This document shows, piece by piece, positions 19,914 through 27,494 of a stretch of DNA of 36,512 nucleotides. The notes below the pieces were generated by a model. That model saw only the letters and a program-made list of their open reading frames with translations. It had not been told where the DNA came from and did no database searches. Position 1 is the first letter of the stretch. Each line of letters opens with the position of its first letter. Origin of the DNA: Variovorax sp. KBW07 (GTDB taxonomy: Bacteria; Pseudomonadota; Gammaproteobacteria; Burkholderiales; Burkholderiaceae_C); NCBI RefSeq assembly GCF_003852515.1, contig NZ_QAJK01000074.1:1-36512 (forward strand). The letters are read 5' to 3'. The position numbers were made by a program, and so were the translations under genes.

Positions 19914-20798
19914 ATGAGATGGGAAGGCAACGAACAATCCGATAACGTCGAAGACCGCCGCGGCGAGGGCGGCGGCGGTGGTGGTGGCGGCTTCATCGGC
20001 GGCCGCGGCATCGGCATCGGCACCATCGTGGTCGCGCTGATCGGTGGCTGGATCTTCGGCATCAACCCGCTCACCGTGCTGAGCCTGCTCAGCGGTGGCG
20101 GCGGGCCGGCCCAGGTGCAGCAACAGCAGGGCCCGGCGCCCAAGCCTCCATCGAGCGACCGCGAGGCGGCCTTCGTCTCGACCGTGCTCAAGAACACCGA
20201 AGTGGTGTGGACCGACATCTTCCGCAAGAACGGCGGTAGCTACCAGGCGCCCAAGCTGGTGCTGTTCCGTGGCGTCACGCCCACGGCGTGCGGCACCGGG
20301 CAATCGGCCATGGGCCCGTTCTACTGCCCCGGCGACAAGAAGGTCTACATCGACCTGGGCTTCTACGACACGCTGAAGAACCAGCTCGGCGCACCGGGCG
20401 AATTTGCACAGGCCTACGTCATCGCGCACGAGGTCGGCCACCATGTGCAGGACGAGCTCGGCATTACCGCCAAGGTCGACGGCATGCGCAAACGACTGAG
20501 CCAGACGCAGAACAACGCCATGAGCGTGCGTGTCGAGCTGCAGGCCGACTGTTTTGCAGGCGTGTGGGCGCACCATTCGCAGGAGTCGAAGAAGTGGCTC
20601 GATCCGGGCGACATCGAGGCTGCCATGAACGCCGCGCAGAAGATCGGCGACGACGCATTGCAGCGTTCCGCGGGCCGTGCGGTGGTGCCCGACAGCTTCA
20701 CCCACGGCTCCAGCGCGCAACGCCAACGCTGGTTCGGCGCGGGTTATCAAAGCGGCGACATGAAGTCCTGCGACACCTTCAACGCACGCAGCCTCTGA
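19914..20798 (+). CDS. YpfJ-type neutral zinc metallopeptidase
   Basis: This 294-residue protein belongs to the KPN_02809/YpfJ family (PF04228). A Gly-rich N-terminus (residues 18-35) leads to one membrane segment (about 34-58), a Gln/Pro linker, and a periplasmic domain. The zinc motif HEVGHH (H172, E173, H176) is intact, with E208 in VELQADCFAGVWAHH-type context as probable third ligand. Conserved ACG, FYCP and CDTF cysteines fit disulfides. AAGGAG precedes the start. Function in the family is poorly known; a role in envelope protein turnover is possible. No operon partner is evident. Confidence 0.9.
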   Translation: MRWEGNEQSDNVEDRRGEGGGGGGGGFIGGRGIGIGTIVVALIGGWIFGINPLTVLSLLSGGGGPAQVQQQQGPAPKPPSSDREAAFVSTVLKNTEVVWTDIFRKNGGSYQAPKLVLFRGVTPTACGTGQSAMGPFYCPGDKKVYIDLGFYDTLKNQLGAPGEFAQAYVIAHEVGHHVQDELGITAKVDGMRKRLSQTQNNAMSVRVELQADCFAGVWAHHSQESKKWLDPGDIEAAMNAAQKIGDDALQRSAGRAVVPDSFTHGSSAQRQRWFGAGYQSGDMKSCDTFNARSL

Positions 20799-20836
20799 GC
20801 TTCGAGGGCTTGAAGGGCTTGTCGGTGCTGGGTTTG

Positions 20837-20857
20837 TTGCTATTGAATAAATAGCAA
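20837..20857. repeat. Short intergenic stem of a type common in Comamonadaceae
   Basis: TTGCTATT (20837-20844) and AATAGCAA (20850-20857) pair perfectly across a GAATA loop, 38 bases after the metallopeptidase stop codon. From memory, GCTATT-N-ATAGC stems are frequent between genes in Comamonadaceae. It may be a terminator or a dispersed element. Confidence 0.5.
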
Positions 20858-20889
20858 TTCCGCCGGCACGGGCGTTGTCACGCCGCCGT

Positions 20890-20912
20890 CACTGCCGTTT
20901 TTTGCGGCAGTG
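20890..20912. terminator. Hairpin with T-rich loop upstream of rhlE
   Basis: CACTGCCG (20890-20897) and CGGCAGTG (20905-20912) form an 8-base perfect stem with TTTTTTG as loop, 17 bases before the helicase start. This is too close to act as an ordinary upstream terminator without affecting the helicase mRNA. It could control helicase translation in the leader. Confidence 0.45.
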
Positions 20913-20929
20913 CGACAATAGCGGGCTCA

Positions 20930-22417
20930 ATGACAAGTTCCTTCTCCAATCTTTCGCTGGCAGAACCGCTGGCGCGCGCCGTGGCCGAAATGGGCTACGA
21001 GACCATGACACCCATCCAGGAGCAGGCCATTCCGGTCGTGCTTTCCGGGCAGGATGTGATGGGCGCCGCCCAGACCGGCACCGGCAAGACGGCAGCGTTT
21101 TCGCTCCCGTTGCTGCAGCGCATGCTCAAGCACGAAAACGCATCGACCTCACCCGCGCGGCATCCGGTGCGCGCGCTGGTGCTGCTGCCCACGCGTGAAC
21201 TGGCCGACCAGGTCGCGCAACAGGTCAAGCTGTACGCCAAGTACACCAACCTGCGCAGCACGGTCGTGTTCGGCGGCATCGACATGAAGCCGCAGACGCT
21301 CGAGTTGAAGAAGGGCGTCGAGGTGCTGGTCGCCACGCCGGGCCGGCTGCTCGATCACATCGAGGCCAAGAACGCGGTGCTCAACCAGGTCGAGTACGTG
21401 GTGCTCGACGAAGCCGACCGCATGCTCGACATCGGCTTCCTGCCCGACCTGCAGCGCATCCTGAGCTACCTGCCCAAGCAGCGCACCACGCTGCTGTTCT
21501 CGGCCACGTTCTCGCCCGAAATCAAGCGGCTTGCAGGCAGCTACCTGCAGAACCCCGTCACCATCGAAGTGGCGCGGCCGAACGAAACGGCGTCCACCGT
21601 CGAGCAGCATTTCTACAGCGTGAGCGACGACGACAAGCGCCGCGCGCTCAAGCAGATCGTGAAGCAGCGCGGCATTACGCAGGCCTTCGTGTTCGTCAAC
21701 AGCAAGCTCGGCTGCGCGCGCCTCGCACGCTCGCTGGAGCGCGATGGTCTGCGTACCACCGCACTGCACGGCGACAAGAGCCAGGACGAACGCCTGAAGG
21801 CGCTCGCATCGTTCAAGGCCGGTGAAGTCGACCTGCTGGTGTGCACCGACGTCGCGGCCCGCGGCCTCGACATCAAGGACGTGCCGGCAGTCTTCAACTT
21901 CGACATTCCGTTCAACGCCGAAGACTACGTGCACCGCATCGGCCGCACCGGCCGCGCCGGCGCTTCCGGCCTGGCCGTGAGCTTTGCCAGCGGCGGCAAC
22001 GACGTCCGCCTGGTGGCCGACATCGAGAAGCTCATCAAGAAGAAGATCGAGCTCGAGCCCGTCGAGTTCGAAGAAGACGCACCGCGTGGCCGCATCAACG
22101 ACGGACGCCGTCATTGGCGCGAAGAAGGCGAAGCCGGCGACGCACGCGATGTGCTCGACCAGCCGCGCGAACGCAGCAGCAACAGCAGCCTGAGCGGCGG
22201 CGATGCACGCCGTGGCGGCGGCAGCGGTGGCGGACGCCCGCACCGCCCGTCGGCACCGCGCGATCCGTTCTTCGACAAGCCCTACGAACCGGGCGCGCCC
22301 GACGCCACCCCCGCCTGGGAAGCCGCCGCCAAGGCAACGCCCGCACGCGGCATCTCCAGCAACATCAAGACCAAGCGCAAGGTTGCGGCTCTTTTCAAGA
22401 GCGCGGAGCCGAGCTGA
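20930..22417 (+). CDS. rhlE: DEAD-box RNA helicase, RhlE type
   Basis: This 495-residue ATP-dependent RNA helicase acts in ribosome assembly and mRNA turnover. All core motifs are present: Q motif (TPIQEQAIP), I (AQTGTGKT, 47-54), Ia (PTRELADQV), TPGRLLDH, II (DEAD, 160-163), III (SAT, 191-193), V (CTDVAARGLDI) and VI (HRIGRTGR, 335-342). The two RecA-like domains end near residue 380. The rest is a charged, Gly/Ser/Arg-rich disordered tail (GGDARRGGGSGGGRPHR) and a short basic end (NIKTKRKVAALF), as in RhlE proteins. A hairpin lies 17 bases before the start and no clear ribosome site is visible, which may point to control at translation, as is known for cold-responsive helicases. Confidence 0.9.
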   Translation: MTSSFSNLSLAEPLARAVAEMGYETMTPIQEQAIPVVLSGQDVMGAAQTGTGKTAAFSLPLLQRMLKHENASTSPARHPVRALVLLPTRELADQVAQQVKLYAKYTNLRSTVVFGGIDMKPQTLELKKGVEVLVATPGRLLDHIEAKNAVLNQVEYVVLDEADRMLDIGFLPDLQRILSYLPKQRTTLLFSATFSPEIKRLAGSYLQNPVTIEVARPNETASTVEQHFYSVSDDDKRRALKQIVKQRGITQAFVFVNSKLGCARLARSLERDGLRTTALHGDKSQDERLKALASFKAGEVDLLVCTDVAARGLDIKDVPAVFNFDIPFNAEDYVHRIGRTGRAGASGLAVSFASGGNDVRLVADIEKLIKKKIELEPVEFEEDAPRGRINDGRRHWREEGEAGDARDVLDQPRERSSNSSLSGGDARRGGGSGGGRPHRPSAPRDPFFDKPYEPGAPDATPAWEAAAKATPARGISSNIKTKRKVAALFKSAEPS

Positions 22418-22443
22418 TCAAGCTGGCTGACTAGCAAAAGAAT

Positions 22444-22470
22444 TACGGCGCCAACAGGCGCCGTATTTCA
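22444..22470. terminator. Bidirectional terminator between rhlE and the small lipoprotein gene
   Basis: TACGGCGCC (22444-22452) and GGCGCCGTA (22457-22465) form a 9-base perfect stem with an AACA loop, followed by TTTCATT. It sits between convergent genes, so it can serve both. Confidence 0.8.
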
Positions 22471-22471
22471 T

Positions 22472-22702
22472 TCAGCGCCAACCGCGGTGCCAGCCGTACC
22501 GCGGGTGGTGCCATCCCCAGCCATAGCGCGGGTGATACGCCCACACGAAACCCACCCCCGGCGACACATAGGTCGGCCCCACGTAGGCCACGCCCGGAGG
22601 CGCTGCGTAGACGGGTTGGGCCGGCGCGACCACGCAGCCGGCGAGGGTGAAACTGGCCGCCAGGGCGGCGGCGGACAAGGCGAGAACGGCGCGGTATCTC
22701 AT
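22472..22702 (-). CDS. Small lipoprotein with His/Tyr/Trp repeats
   Basis: This 76-residue protein has a signal peptide with lipobox LAGC (Cys23), so it should be an acylated envelope lipoprotein. The mature part of about 54 residues is Pro/Tyr/Gly-rich and ends in two copies of HPRYGW with interspersed Trp and His. Such short lipoproteins are frequent in Burkholderiales and of unknown function; the His/Trp-rich end could bind metal, haem or the cell wall, which is speculation. AGGAGC lies six bases before the start. About 160 bases upstream, up to the rhodanese gene, hold no gene and probably the promoter. Confidence 0.8.
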   Translation of the reverse strand: MRYRAVLALSAAALAASFTLAGCVVAPAQPVYAAPPGVAYVGPTYVSPGVGFVWAYHPRYGWGWHHPRYGWHRGWR

Positions 22703-22861
22703 GGCGATGCTCCTGGGACGAGTTGTTGTCGGTATGCCCTAACCAACGCCCCGAACCCGTGGCGGATGACGCCCGCGACGCCCCTTTACCCCTGCGAAAC
22801 AGTGTGACCGGCGCGTTGCGTCCCTTTCAAATCGCTTTCGTCCTGTGACGGTTCCGCAGCC

Positions 22862-24487
22862 TCAGATCACTCGGAAATGATGGGTGCCGTCGCGCCCCAG
22901 TTGCGCGACCAGGCCGAACTCCCAGTCGAGGTACGCCTGCATCGCCTCGGCCGGCGCATCGGTGCCTTCGTAGGGGCGGCGGTAGCGGTCGGTGCGTGGC
23001 GTGGCCAGGCGGGTTTCGCCCGTTTCGGCTTCGAGGCCCGCGGCAAACCACGCCGCATTGCCACCCGTCAGCACCAGCACTTCGGCATCGGCCTTGCCGC
23101 GCGCATCGAGCAGCGTGCGCAGGTCCGCCGCCGCGTAGCGTGCGAGCAGGCTGCTGCCGCAGGTCAGCACGTAGCGCTGCGCGGAGGGAATGGGGCCATC
23201 GAGCGCCTGCGCAAGCTGCGCGCGAATCACGTACCAGGCGCCGGGGATGTGGCGCTTCACGTAGTTGGCGCTGGTCGTCACGTCGAGCACGACCGTGCCG
23301 GGTTGCTTCAGCAAGGCCGACAGCGCGGCGGGTGCGATCTCGCTCACGGCAACGGCCACCGGCGGATGCGCTGATGCCGGCGCTGCCGTTTCGGTCAACG
23401 CCGAAGCACTTGGCACCGTGTCCGGCACATACACCTCCCACCCCATCTGCGCGAGCCACGAGGCGCTCATCGACGCCCGCACGCCATCGTCGTCGGCCAG
23501 CACGATGCGCGCGCCGCGCACCGGCACCTGGTGATCGGTTTCCTGCACCAGTTGCCCGCCGGGTGCGCTCGCAAAGCCGGGCAGGTGGCCCGCCGCATAT
23601 TCTTCCGGCGTGCGCACGTCGAAGCGATACACCGTGCGGCCCGGCGTTTCGAGCGCCTGCAGCGCATCGAGCGCAATGCGCCGCACGCCGGCCGCATCGG
23701 CGACGCGACCTGCATCGGCTTGCGCCTGCTCGCGGTGCGCAGCGGACACGGCAGCCGGTGCTTGCCTGTCGGCCCCGTGGTCGAGCACCTGCCCCGCCAG
23801 CTTCCAGCCGATGGTGCCGTTGCGCAGCGCAGCCACCGGGTTCGGAATGCCCGCGTTCACCAGCGACTGCGTGCCGATGATGCTGCGCGTGCGGCCCGCG
23901 CAATTGACGATGACCTGCGTGGCCGGATCGGGTGCCAGCTCGCGCACCCGCAGCACCAGCTCCGCGCCGGGCACGCTGGTGGCCGAGGGAATGCTCATCG
24001 TCTGGTATTCGTCGAAGCGGCGCGCATCGAGCACCACCACATTCGCCTTGCCTTCCACCAGCGCCTTCACCTCGGGCGCCGAGAGCGAGGGCGTGTGCCG
24101 CTCGTGCTCGACCAGCTCGCCGAACGACTTGCTCGGCACATTGACGTCGCGGAACAGCTCGCCGCCCGCCGCGCGCCAGCCTTCGAGGCCACCGTCGAGC
24201 AGGTGCACGTTGGTGTAGCCGAGCGAGGCCAGCGTTTGGGCCGCCAGCGGCGCAAGATCGATGCCGTCGTGCGCGCCATACAAAACGATCAGCGTGTCGC
24301 GCCGGGGAATGCGCCGCCAGGCTTCGATCTCGATGCGCGACAGCGCCAGGTTCGCGGCCCACAGCGGATGTTCCTGCGCAAACGGATCTTCCTCGCGCAC
24401 GTCGAGCAGGGCGGTTTCTTCGCGGGCCAGCAGGCGCTCGCGCACGGCGGCAAAAGAGAGCAGGGGAAAGGTGGCGGTCGTCGTCAT
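22862..24487 (-). CDS. Four-domain rhodanese-family sulfurtransferase
   Basis: This 541-residue cytoplasmic protein is a tandem of four rhodanese domains (about 8-112, 133-235, 268-355 and 380-485), followed by a tail of about 55 residues. The sulfur-carrying cysteine is present in domain 2 (C196, NCAGRTRS) and domain 4 (C443, LTCGSS), but is missing in domain 1 (Tyr at residue 70, VLYGAHDG) and domain 3 (VLADDDG, near 331). So active and degenerate domains alternate. The start overlaps the stop of the thiol dioxygenase gene by four bases (ATGA), in the last position of a four-gene overlapping unit. Likely role: moving sulfane or thiol sulfur released in the pathway. In E. coli-type single-domain rhodaneses the loop has CxxG; domain 2 matches it most closely. 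Confidence 0.88.
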   Translation of the reverse strand: MTTTATFPLLSFAAVRERLLAREETALLDVREEDPFAQEHPLWAANLALSRIEIEAWRRIPRRDTLIVLYGAHDGIDLAPLAAQTLASLGYTNVHLLDGGLEGWRAAGGELFRDVNVPSKSFGELVEHERHTPSLSAPEVKALVEGKANVVVLDARRFDEYQTMSIPSATSVPGAELVLRVRELAPDPATQVIVNCAGRTRSIIGTQSLVNAGIPNPVAALRNGTIGWKLAGQVLDHGADRQAPAAVSAAHREQAQADAGRVADAAGVRRIALDALQALETPGRTVYRFDVRTPEEYAAGHLPGFASAPGGQLVQETDHQVPVRGARIVLADDDGVRASMSASWLAQMGWEVYVPDTVPSASALTETAAPASAHPPVAVAVSEIAPAALSALLKQPGTVVLDVTTSANYVKRHIPGAWYVIRAQLAQALDGPIPSAQRYVLTCGSSLLARYAAADLRTLLDARGKADAEVLVLTGGNAAWFAAGLEAETGETRLATPRTDRYRRPYEGTDAPAEAMQAYLDWEFGLVAQLGRDGTHHFRVI

Positions 24488-25116
24488 TCAGGCGTTGTCG
24501 ATCTGAGTTCGGCGGAGCGGTCCCACAGGTTGGGCAGCAGCGCGTTGGAGTATCCGGAGACGAAGGGCTTGCGGCCGCCCTCTGTCGGGTAAGTATGCCG
24601 TCGCACGGCACCGATGTTCGCGCCGTACACGTGGATGCTGATCGACACGCGGTCGGCATGCGCGTTGTGCACGCGGTGCAGGTCGCCGACGGTGGGCGAC
24701 ACGGCTTCCACGTCGCCCACATCGAGCCGCACCACCTCGCCTTGCGGCCGTGCAATGCCGTCGCTGCCGAAGACATGGCCCTGGCTGTACTCCGCGCCGC
24801 GCAGCATGCCGATCAGCCCCCACACCGTGTGGTCGTGCACCGGCGTGGCCTGCCCCGGCCCCCACACGAAGCTCACGACCGAAAAGCGCTCGGTGCTGTC
24901 CGCATGCAGCAGGAACTGCTGGTAGCGCGCTGGGTCGGGCTGGGCGAATGCATCGGGCAGCCAGTCGTCGCGCGCCACCAGCGTGCGCAACAGCGCGCCG
25001 CCTTCGGCAAGGATGCGCGGCTCGTCGGGTGCGCTGTCGAGCAGCCGGCCGAAGGCGCCGACGAATTCGCGCAGCGGCGCGATGGACGGCGGTGCGATGG
25101 GCAACGCTGTGCTCAT
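24484..25116 (-). CDS. Gln-type thiol dioxygenase (3-mercaptopropionate/cysteine dioxygenase family)
   Basis: This 210-residue cupin of the cysteine dioxygenase family (PF05995) inserts O2 into a thiol to make a sulfinate. Iron ligands are H94 and H96 (PVHDH) and H147 (LHRVH); the S160-H162-Y164 triad (SIHVY) is intact. The residue matching the substrate-binding arginine of mammalian cysteine dioxygenase (R60 in YTR) is Q67 (YQQ). In characterised bacterial enzymes this Gln marks 3-mercaptopropionate dioxygenase. No cysteine occupies the place of the crosslinked Cys93. So 3-mercaptopropionate is the more likely substrate, though cysteine is not excluded. The true start is ATG 25116, which overlaps the upstream stop codon by four bases; an open frame far longer upstream is only a shadow of the binding-protein gene. 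Confidence 0.85.
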   Translation of the reverse strand: MSTALPIAPPSIAPLREFVGAFGRLLDSAPDEPRILAEGGALLRTLVARDDWLPDAFAQPDPARYQQFLLHADSTERFSVVSFVWGPGQATPVHDHTVWGLIGMLRGAEYSQGHVFGSDGIARPQGEVVRLDVGDVEAVSPTVGDLHRVHNAHADRVSISIHVYGANIGAVRRHTYPTEGGRKPFVSGYSNALLPNLWDRSAELRSTTPE

Positions 25117-26096
25117 GCCGCGCGCTTCCAGACCTGCGTGTCGGTGATCGCGCGCACGTCCACGCGCACCGGCAGGATGCCGTCGCGCAGCGAGCGGTCG
25201 GCCACGGCCTGCAGCGCGACGATGTCGGCTTCGCTCACCGGGCGGCCCGCCACCGAGGCCCGCGCGGTGATGATGCGCGACGACTCGATGGGCAGCCGCG
25301 TGAGTTGGCTGTAGGCCTGCGCATAGGCCTCGGGGTTGGCCAGTGCCCAGTCGCCCGCGCGGCCCAGCCGGTCGAGAAACTGCACGATGGCCGCGCGCCG
25401 GGCCGGGTCGGCCAGCGAATGCTCGCTCGCCGTGATGAAGCCCAGCGCGGTGTTGATGCCGCGCCCGTCGCGCAGGATGCGCCCGCCCTGCTGCAGCGCG
25501 ATCGTGTAGTACGGATCGAAGATGGCCCAGGCGTCGATCTGCTTCGACGCAAAGGCGGCGGCCGCGTCGGTGGGCAGCACGAACTTCACCGTCACCTCGT
25601 CGCGCCGCACGCCGGCTTCTTCGAGCGCGCCATAGAGCTGGTACTGCGAGATGCTGCCGCGCGCCGACGAGACGACCACGGTCTTGCCGCGCAACTCGGC
25701 CACGCTGCGCAGCGGCGAGTCGGGCTGCACCACGATGCCCAGCGAATCGGCTTTGCCGACGCGCGTGGCCACGATCTTCAGCGGGGTCTTGCCGACGGCC
25801 GCGGCCAGCACCGGCAGGTCGCCGGCCATCGCGGTATCGACGGCCGCGCTGCGTTGCGCCTCGAACAGCGGCGCCGCACCCTGGAAGTTGGCCCAGCGAT
25901 AGGCGAAGGGCGCGCCATCGAGTGCCTTCGAGGCTTCGAACAGCGAGCGCAGGCCGCCGGCCTGGTCGCCGAGCACCAGCGTGGCCTGCGGCTGCTGGGC
26001 GAAGGCGCGCAGCGAGCCGGTGGCGGCCAGCGATAGCGCGGCGCCTTGCTTCAGCCAGCCGCGGCGGGAGGCGTTGGACAACAGCAGGTCGGTCAT
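25113..26096 (-). CDS. SsuA-like (sulfonate-type) substrate-binding protein with twin-arginine signal
   Basis: This 327-residue protein has a twin-arginine signal (NASRRGWLKQG) followed by a hydrophobic core ending in LRAFAQ, so it is exported folded. The mature part is a type 2 periplasmic binding domain of the NMT1/SsuA kind: VLGDQAGGLRSLFEAS, then QPDSPLRSVAELRGKTVVV and QIDAWAIFDPYY. It is related to the proteins at 27495-28508 and 31722-32711. Its ends overlap both neighbours by four bases. No permease or ATPase is present. Ligand probably an organosulfur acid such as an aliphatic sulfonate; specificity is inferred from the neighbours. Confidence 0.88.
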   Translation of the reverse strand: MTDLLLSNASRRGWLKQGAALSLAATGSLRAFAQQPQATLVLGDQAGGLRSLFEASKALDGAPFAYRWANFQGAAPLFEAQRSAAVDTAMAGDLPVLAAAVGKTPLKIVATRVGKADSLGIVVQPDSPLRSVAELRGKTVVVSSARGSISQYQLYGALEEAGVRRDEVTVKFVLPTDAAAAFASKQIDAWAIFDPYYTIALQQGGRILRDGRGINTALGFITASEHSLADPARRAAIVQFLDRLGRAGDWALANPEAYAQAYSQLTRLPIESSRIITARASVAGRPVSEADIVALQAVADRSLRDGILPVRVDVRAITDTQVWKRAA

Positions 26097-27346
26097 GCGG
26101 CAATTCTCTCAGTCGGCAGCAGCGCGCGCTTGCCCGCTGCAATCAGGATGGCATCGTTCTGCGGCGTGTGAATGCGGCTGCACAGCACGTCGCGGTAGTG
26201 GCGCTCCAGCGGGTTCTGCCGCGTCAGGCCGTGGTTGCCGCTCAGCTGCAGCGCAAGCTCGACCACGCGAATGGCGTTGCCCGTCACGGTGTACTTCAGC
26301 AGGCCGCTGTCGGCGGCCGGGTGCGCGTGGCCGTGGTCGACGGCGCTGGCCGCGTCGTCGAGCAGCACGCGGTTGGTGCGCAGCAGCGCCTCGATTTCGC
26401 CCACGTGCTCCTGCACGCGCGGCAGGCTGGCCAGCGGCGCGCCCAGGCTGCCGGGTGCGCGGCCGTTCAGGAAGCCCACCAGCCAGTCGCGGGCGGCCCG
26501 CGCCACCGCGTCGTAGAGGCTGCCCAGCAGCACCACCATCCAGGCCTGTTGCGTGGCGTGGGCGTCGATGTCGGTCTGGCTGCCGGCATCGGGCGCCCAG
26601 TCGGCCGGCGCGCGCAGGTCGACCGCATGGTCGAGGTCGATGGCGACGTTCTCGAACACCACCTCATGGCTGCCCGAGGCGCGCAGGCCCAGGTGGTCCC
26701 AGCTTGCGATGACGCGCACGCCGGGCGCGTGGCGCGGCACCAGGAACACGCCGGTGCGGGGCGAGGCCTCGCCGGCCTCGTGCGTACGGGCCCACACGGC
26801 GAGCCACGCCAGGCCTTCGATGCCGGTGGTGTAGAGCTTGTGGCCGTCGATCTTCCAGCCGCTGCCCTCGCGCCGTGCCACGGTGCCGGGCAGGCCGCCG
26901 CGGGCCGGCGAGCCGAGCGCGGGCTCCACGCGCAGCGCATTGATGAGCGCGCCGCGTTCCACCGCGTCGCGCGTCACGCGTTCGCGCAACGGTTGTGGCC
27001 AGCGGCTGTCGGTGCGCGACAGGCCGTGGTGCTGCAGATAGGTCATCGTGAGGATCAGCGCCGTCGCCGGCTCGCCGCGCGCCACGGCGGCAATCACGCG
27101 CCGTGCCGTGTCGAGCGTGGCGCCACCGCCGCCGTGCGCGGCCGGCGCCACCAGCCCGACCAGCCCGTGCGCCTGCAGCGCCGCGAAGTTGTCGTGCGGG
27201 AACGCGCCGCTGCGGTCGTGGTCGGCCGCGGTGGCGGCGAACTGGGCTGACAGCTGGCCCAGCACCGCGGGGTCGACGGTGGTGGGCCGGTGCGTGGGTT
27301 GTTCTTCAGGCGTGGCCGGCGTGCGGCGCAAGGGGAGTGCACTCAT
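26093..27346 (-). CDS. SfnB/DszC-like acyl-CoA dehydrogenase-fold flavoprotein
   Basis: This 417-residue protein has the acyl-CoA dehydrogenase fold: an N-terminal helical part (about 25-145), a middle beta domain (WKIDGHKLYTTGIEGLAWLAVWA) and a C-terminal four-helix part (KYTVTGNAIRVVELALQLSGNHGL). In sulfur loci such proteins (SfnB, DszC, SoxC group) are flavin-dependent monooxygenases or desulfurising enzymes rather than true dehydrogenases; no catalytic glutamate of the acyl-CoA type was identified. It is the first gene of the overlapping four-gene unit, and begins 148 bases from the divergent binding-protein gene. A reduced-flavin partner is not visible in the window. Confidence 0.85.
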   Translation of the reverse strand: MSALPLRRTPATPEEQPTHRPTTVDPAVLGQLSAQFAATAADHDRSGAFPHDNFAALQAHGLVGLVAPAAHGGGGATLDTARRVIAAVARGEPATALILTMTYLQHHGLSRTDSRWPQPLRERVTRDAVERGALINALRVEPALGSPARGGLPGTVARREGSGWKIDGHKLYTTGIEGLAWLAVWARTHEAGEASPRTGVFLVPRHAPGVRVIASWDHLGLRASGSHEVVFENVAIDLDHAVDLRAPADWAPDAGSQTDIDAHATQQAWMVVLLGSLYDAVARAARDWLVGFLNGRAPGSLGAPLASLPRVQEHVGEIEALLRTNRVLLDDAASAVDHGHAHPAADSGLLKYTVTGNAIRVVELALQLSGNHGLTRQNPLERHYRDVLCSRIHTPQNDAILIAAGKRALLPTERIAA

Positions 27347-27435
27347 GGTTCCCGCACGGTAGCGGGCTGCCCGAGCCCGTAGAACGACGCATCCCGCATA
27401 TCCAAACTCGTTTTTCTGCGTTCGCTTTCAGGGGC

Positions 27436-27457
27436 CGTCTCGTTACGGTCTCGTGAC
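27436..27457. promoter_or_regulatory. Tandem 11-base repeat in the divergent organosulfur promoter region
   Basis: CGTCTCGTTAC (27436-27446) is followed directly by GGTCTCGTGAC (27447-27457), 9 of 11 bases identical. It lies between the divergent flavoprotein and binding-protein genes. CTCCC/GGGAG (27457-27461 and 27468-27472) form a small stem next to it. A regulator could bind here, but no regulator gene is in the locus. Confidence 0.35.
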
Positions 27458-27494
27458 TCCCGAAGCGGGGAGCAACAAAGAAAGACCTCGACGC

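Noticed and set aside
24484-26142. One 552-residue fusion of an N-terminal unknown part to the thiol dioxygenase
   Set aside because: The first 340 residues are a shadow of the binding-protein gene. The dioxygenase starts at ATG 25116, overlapping the upstream stop codon.
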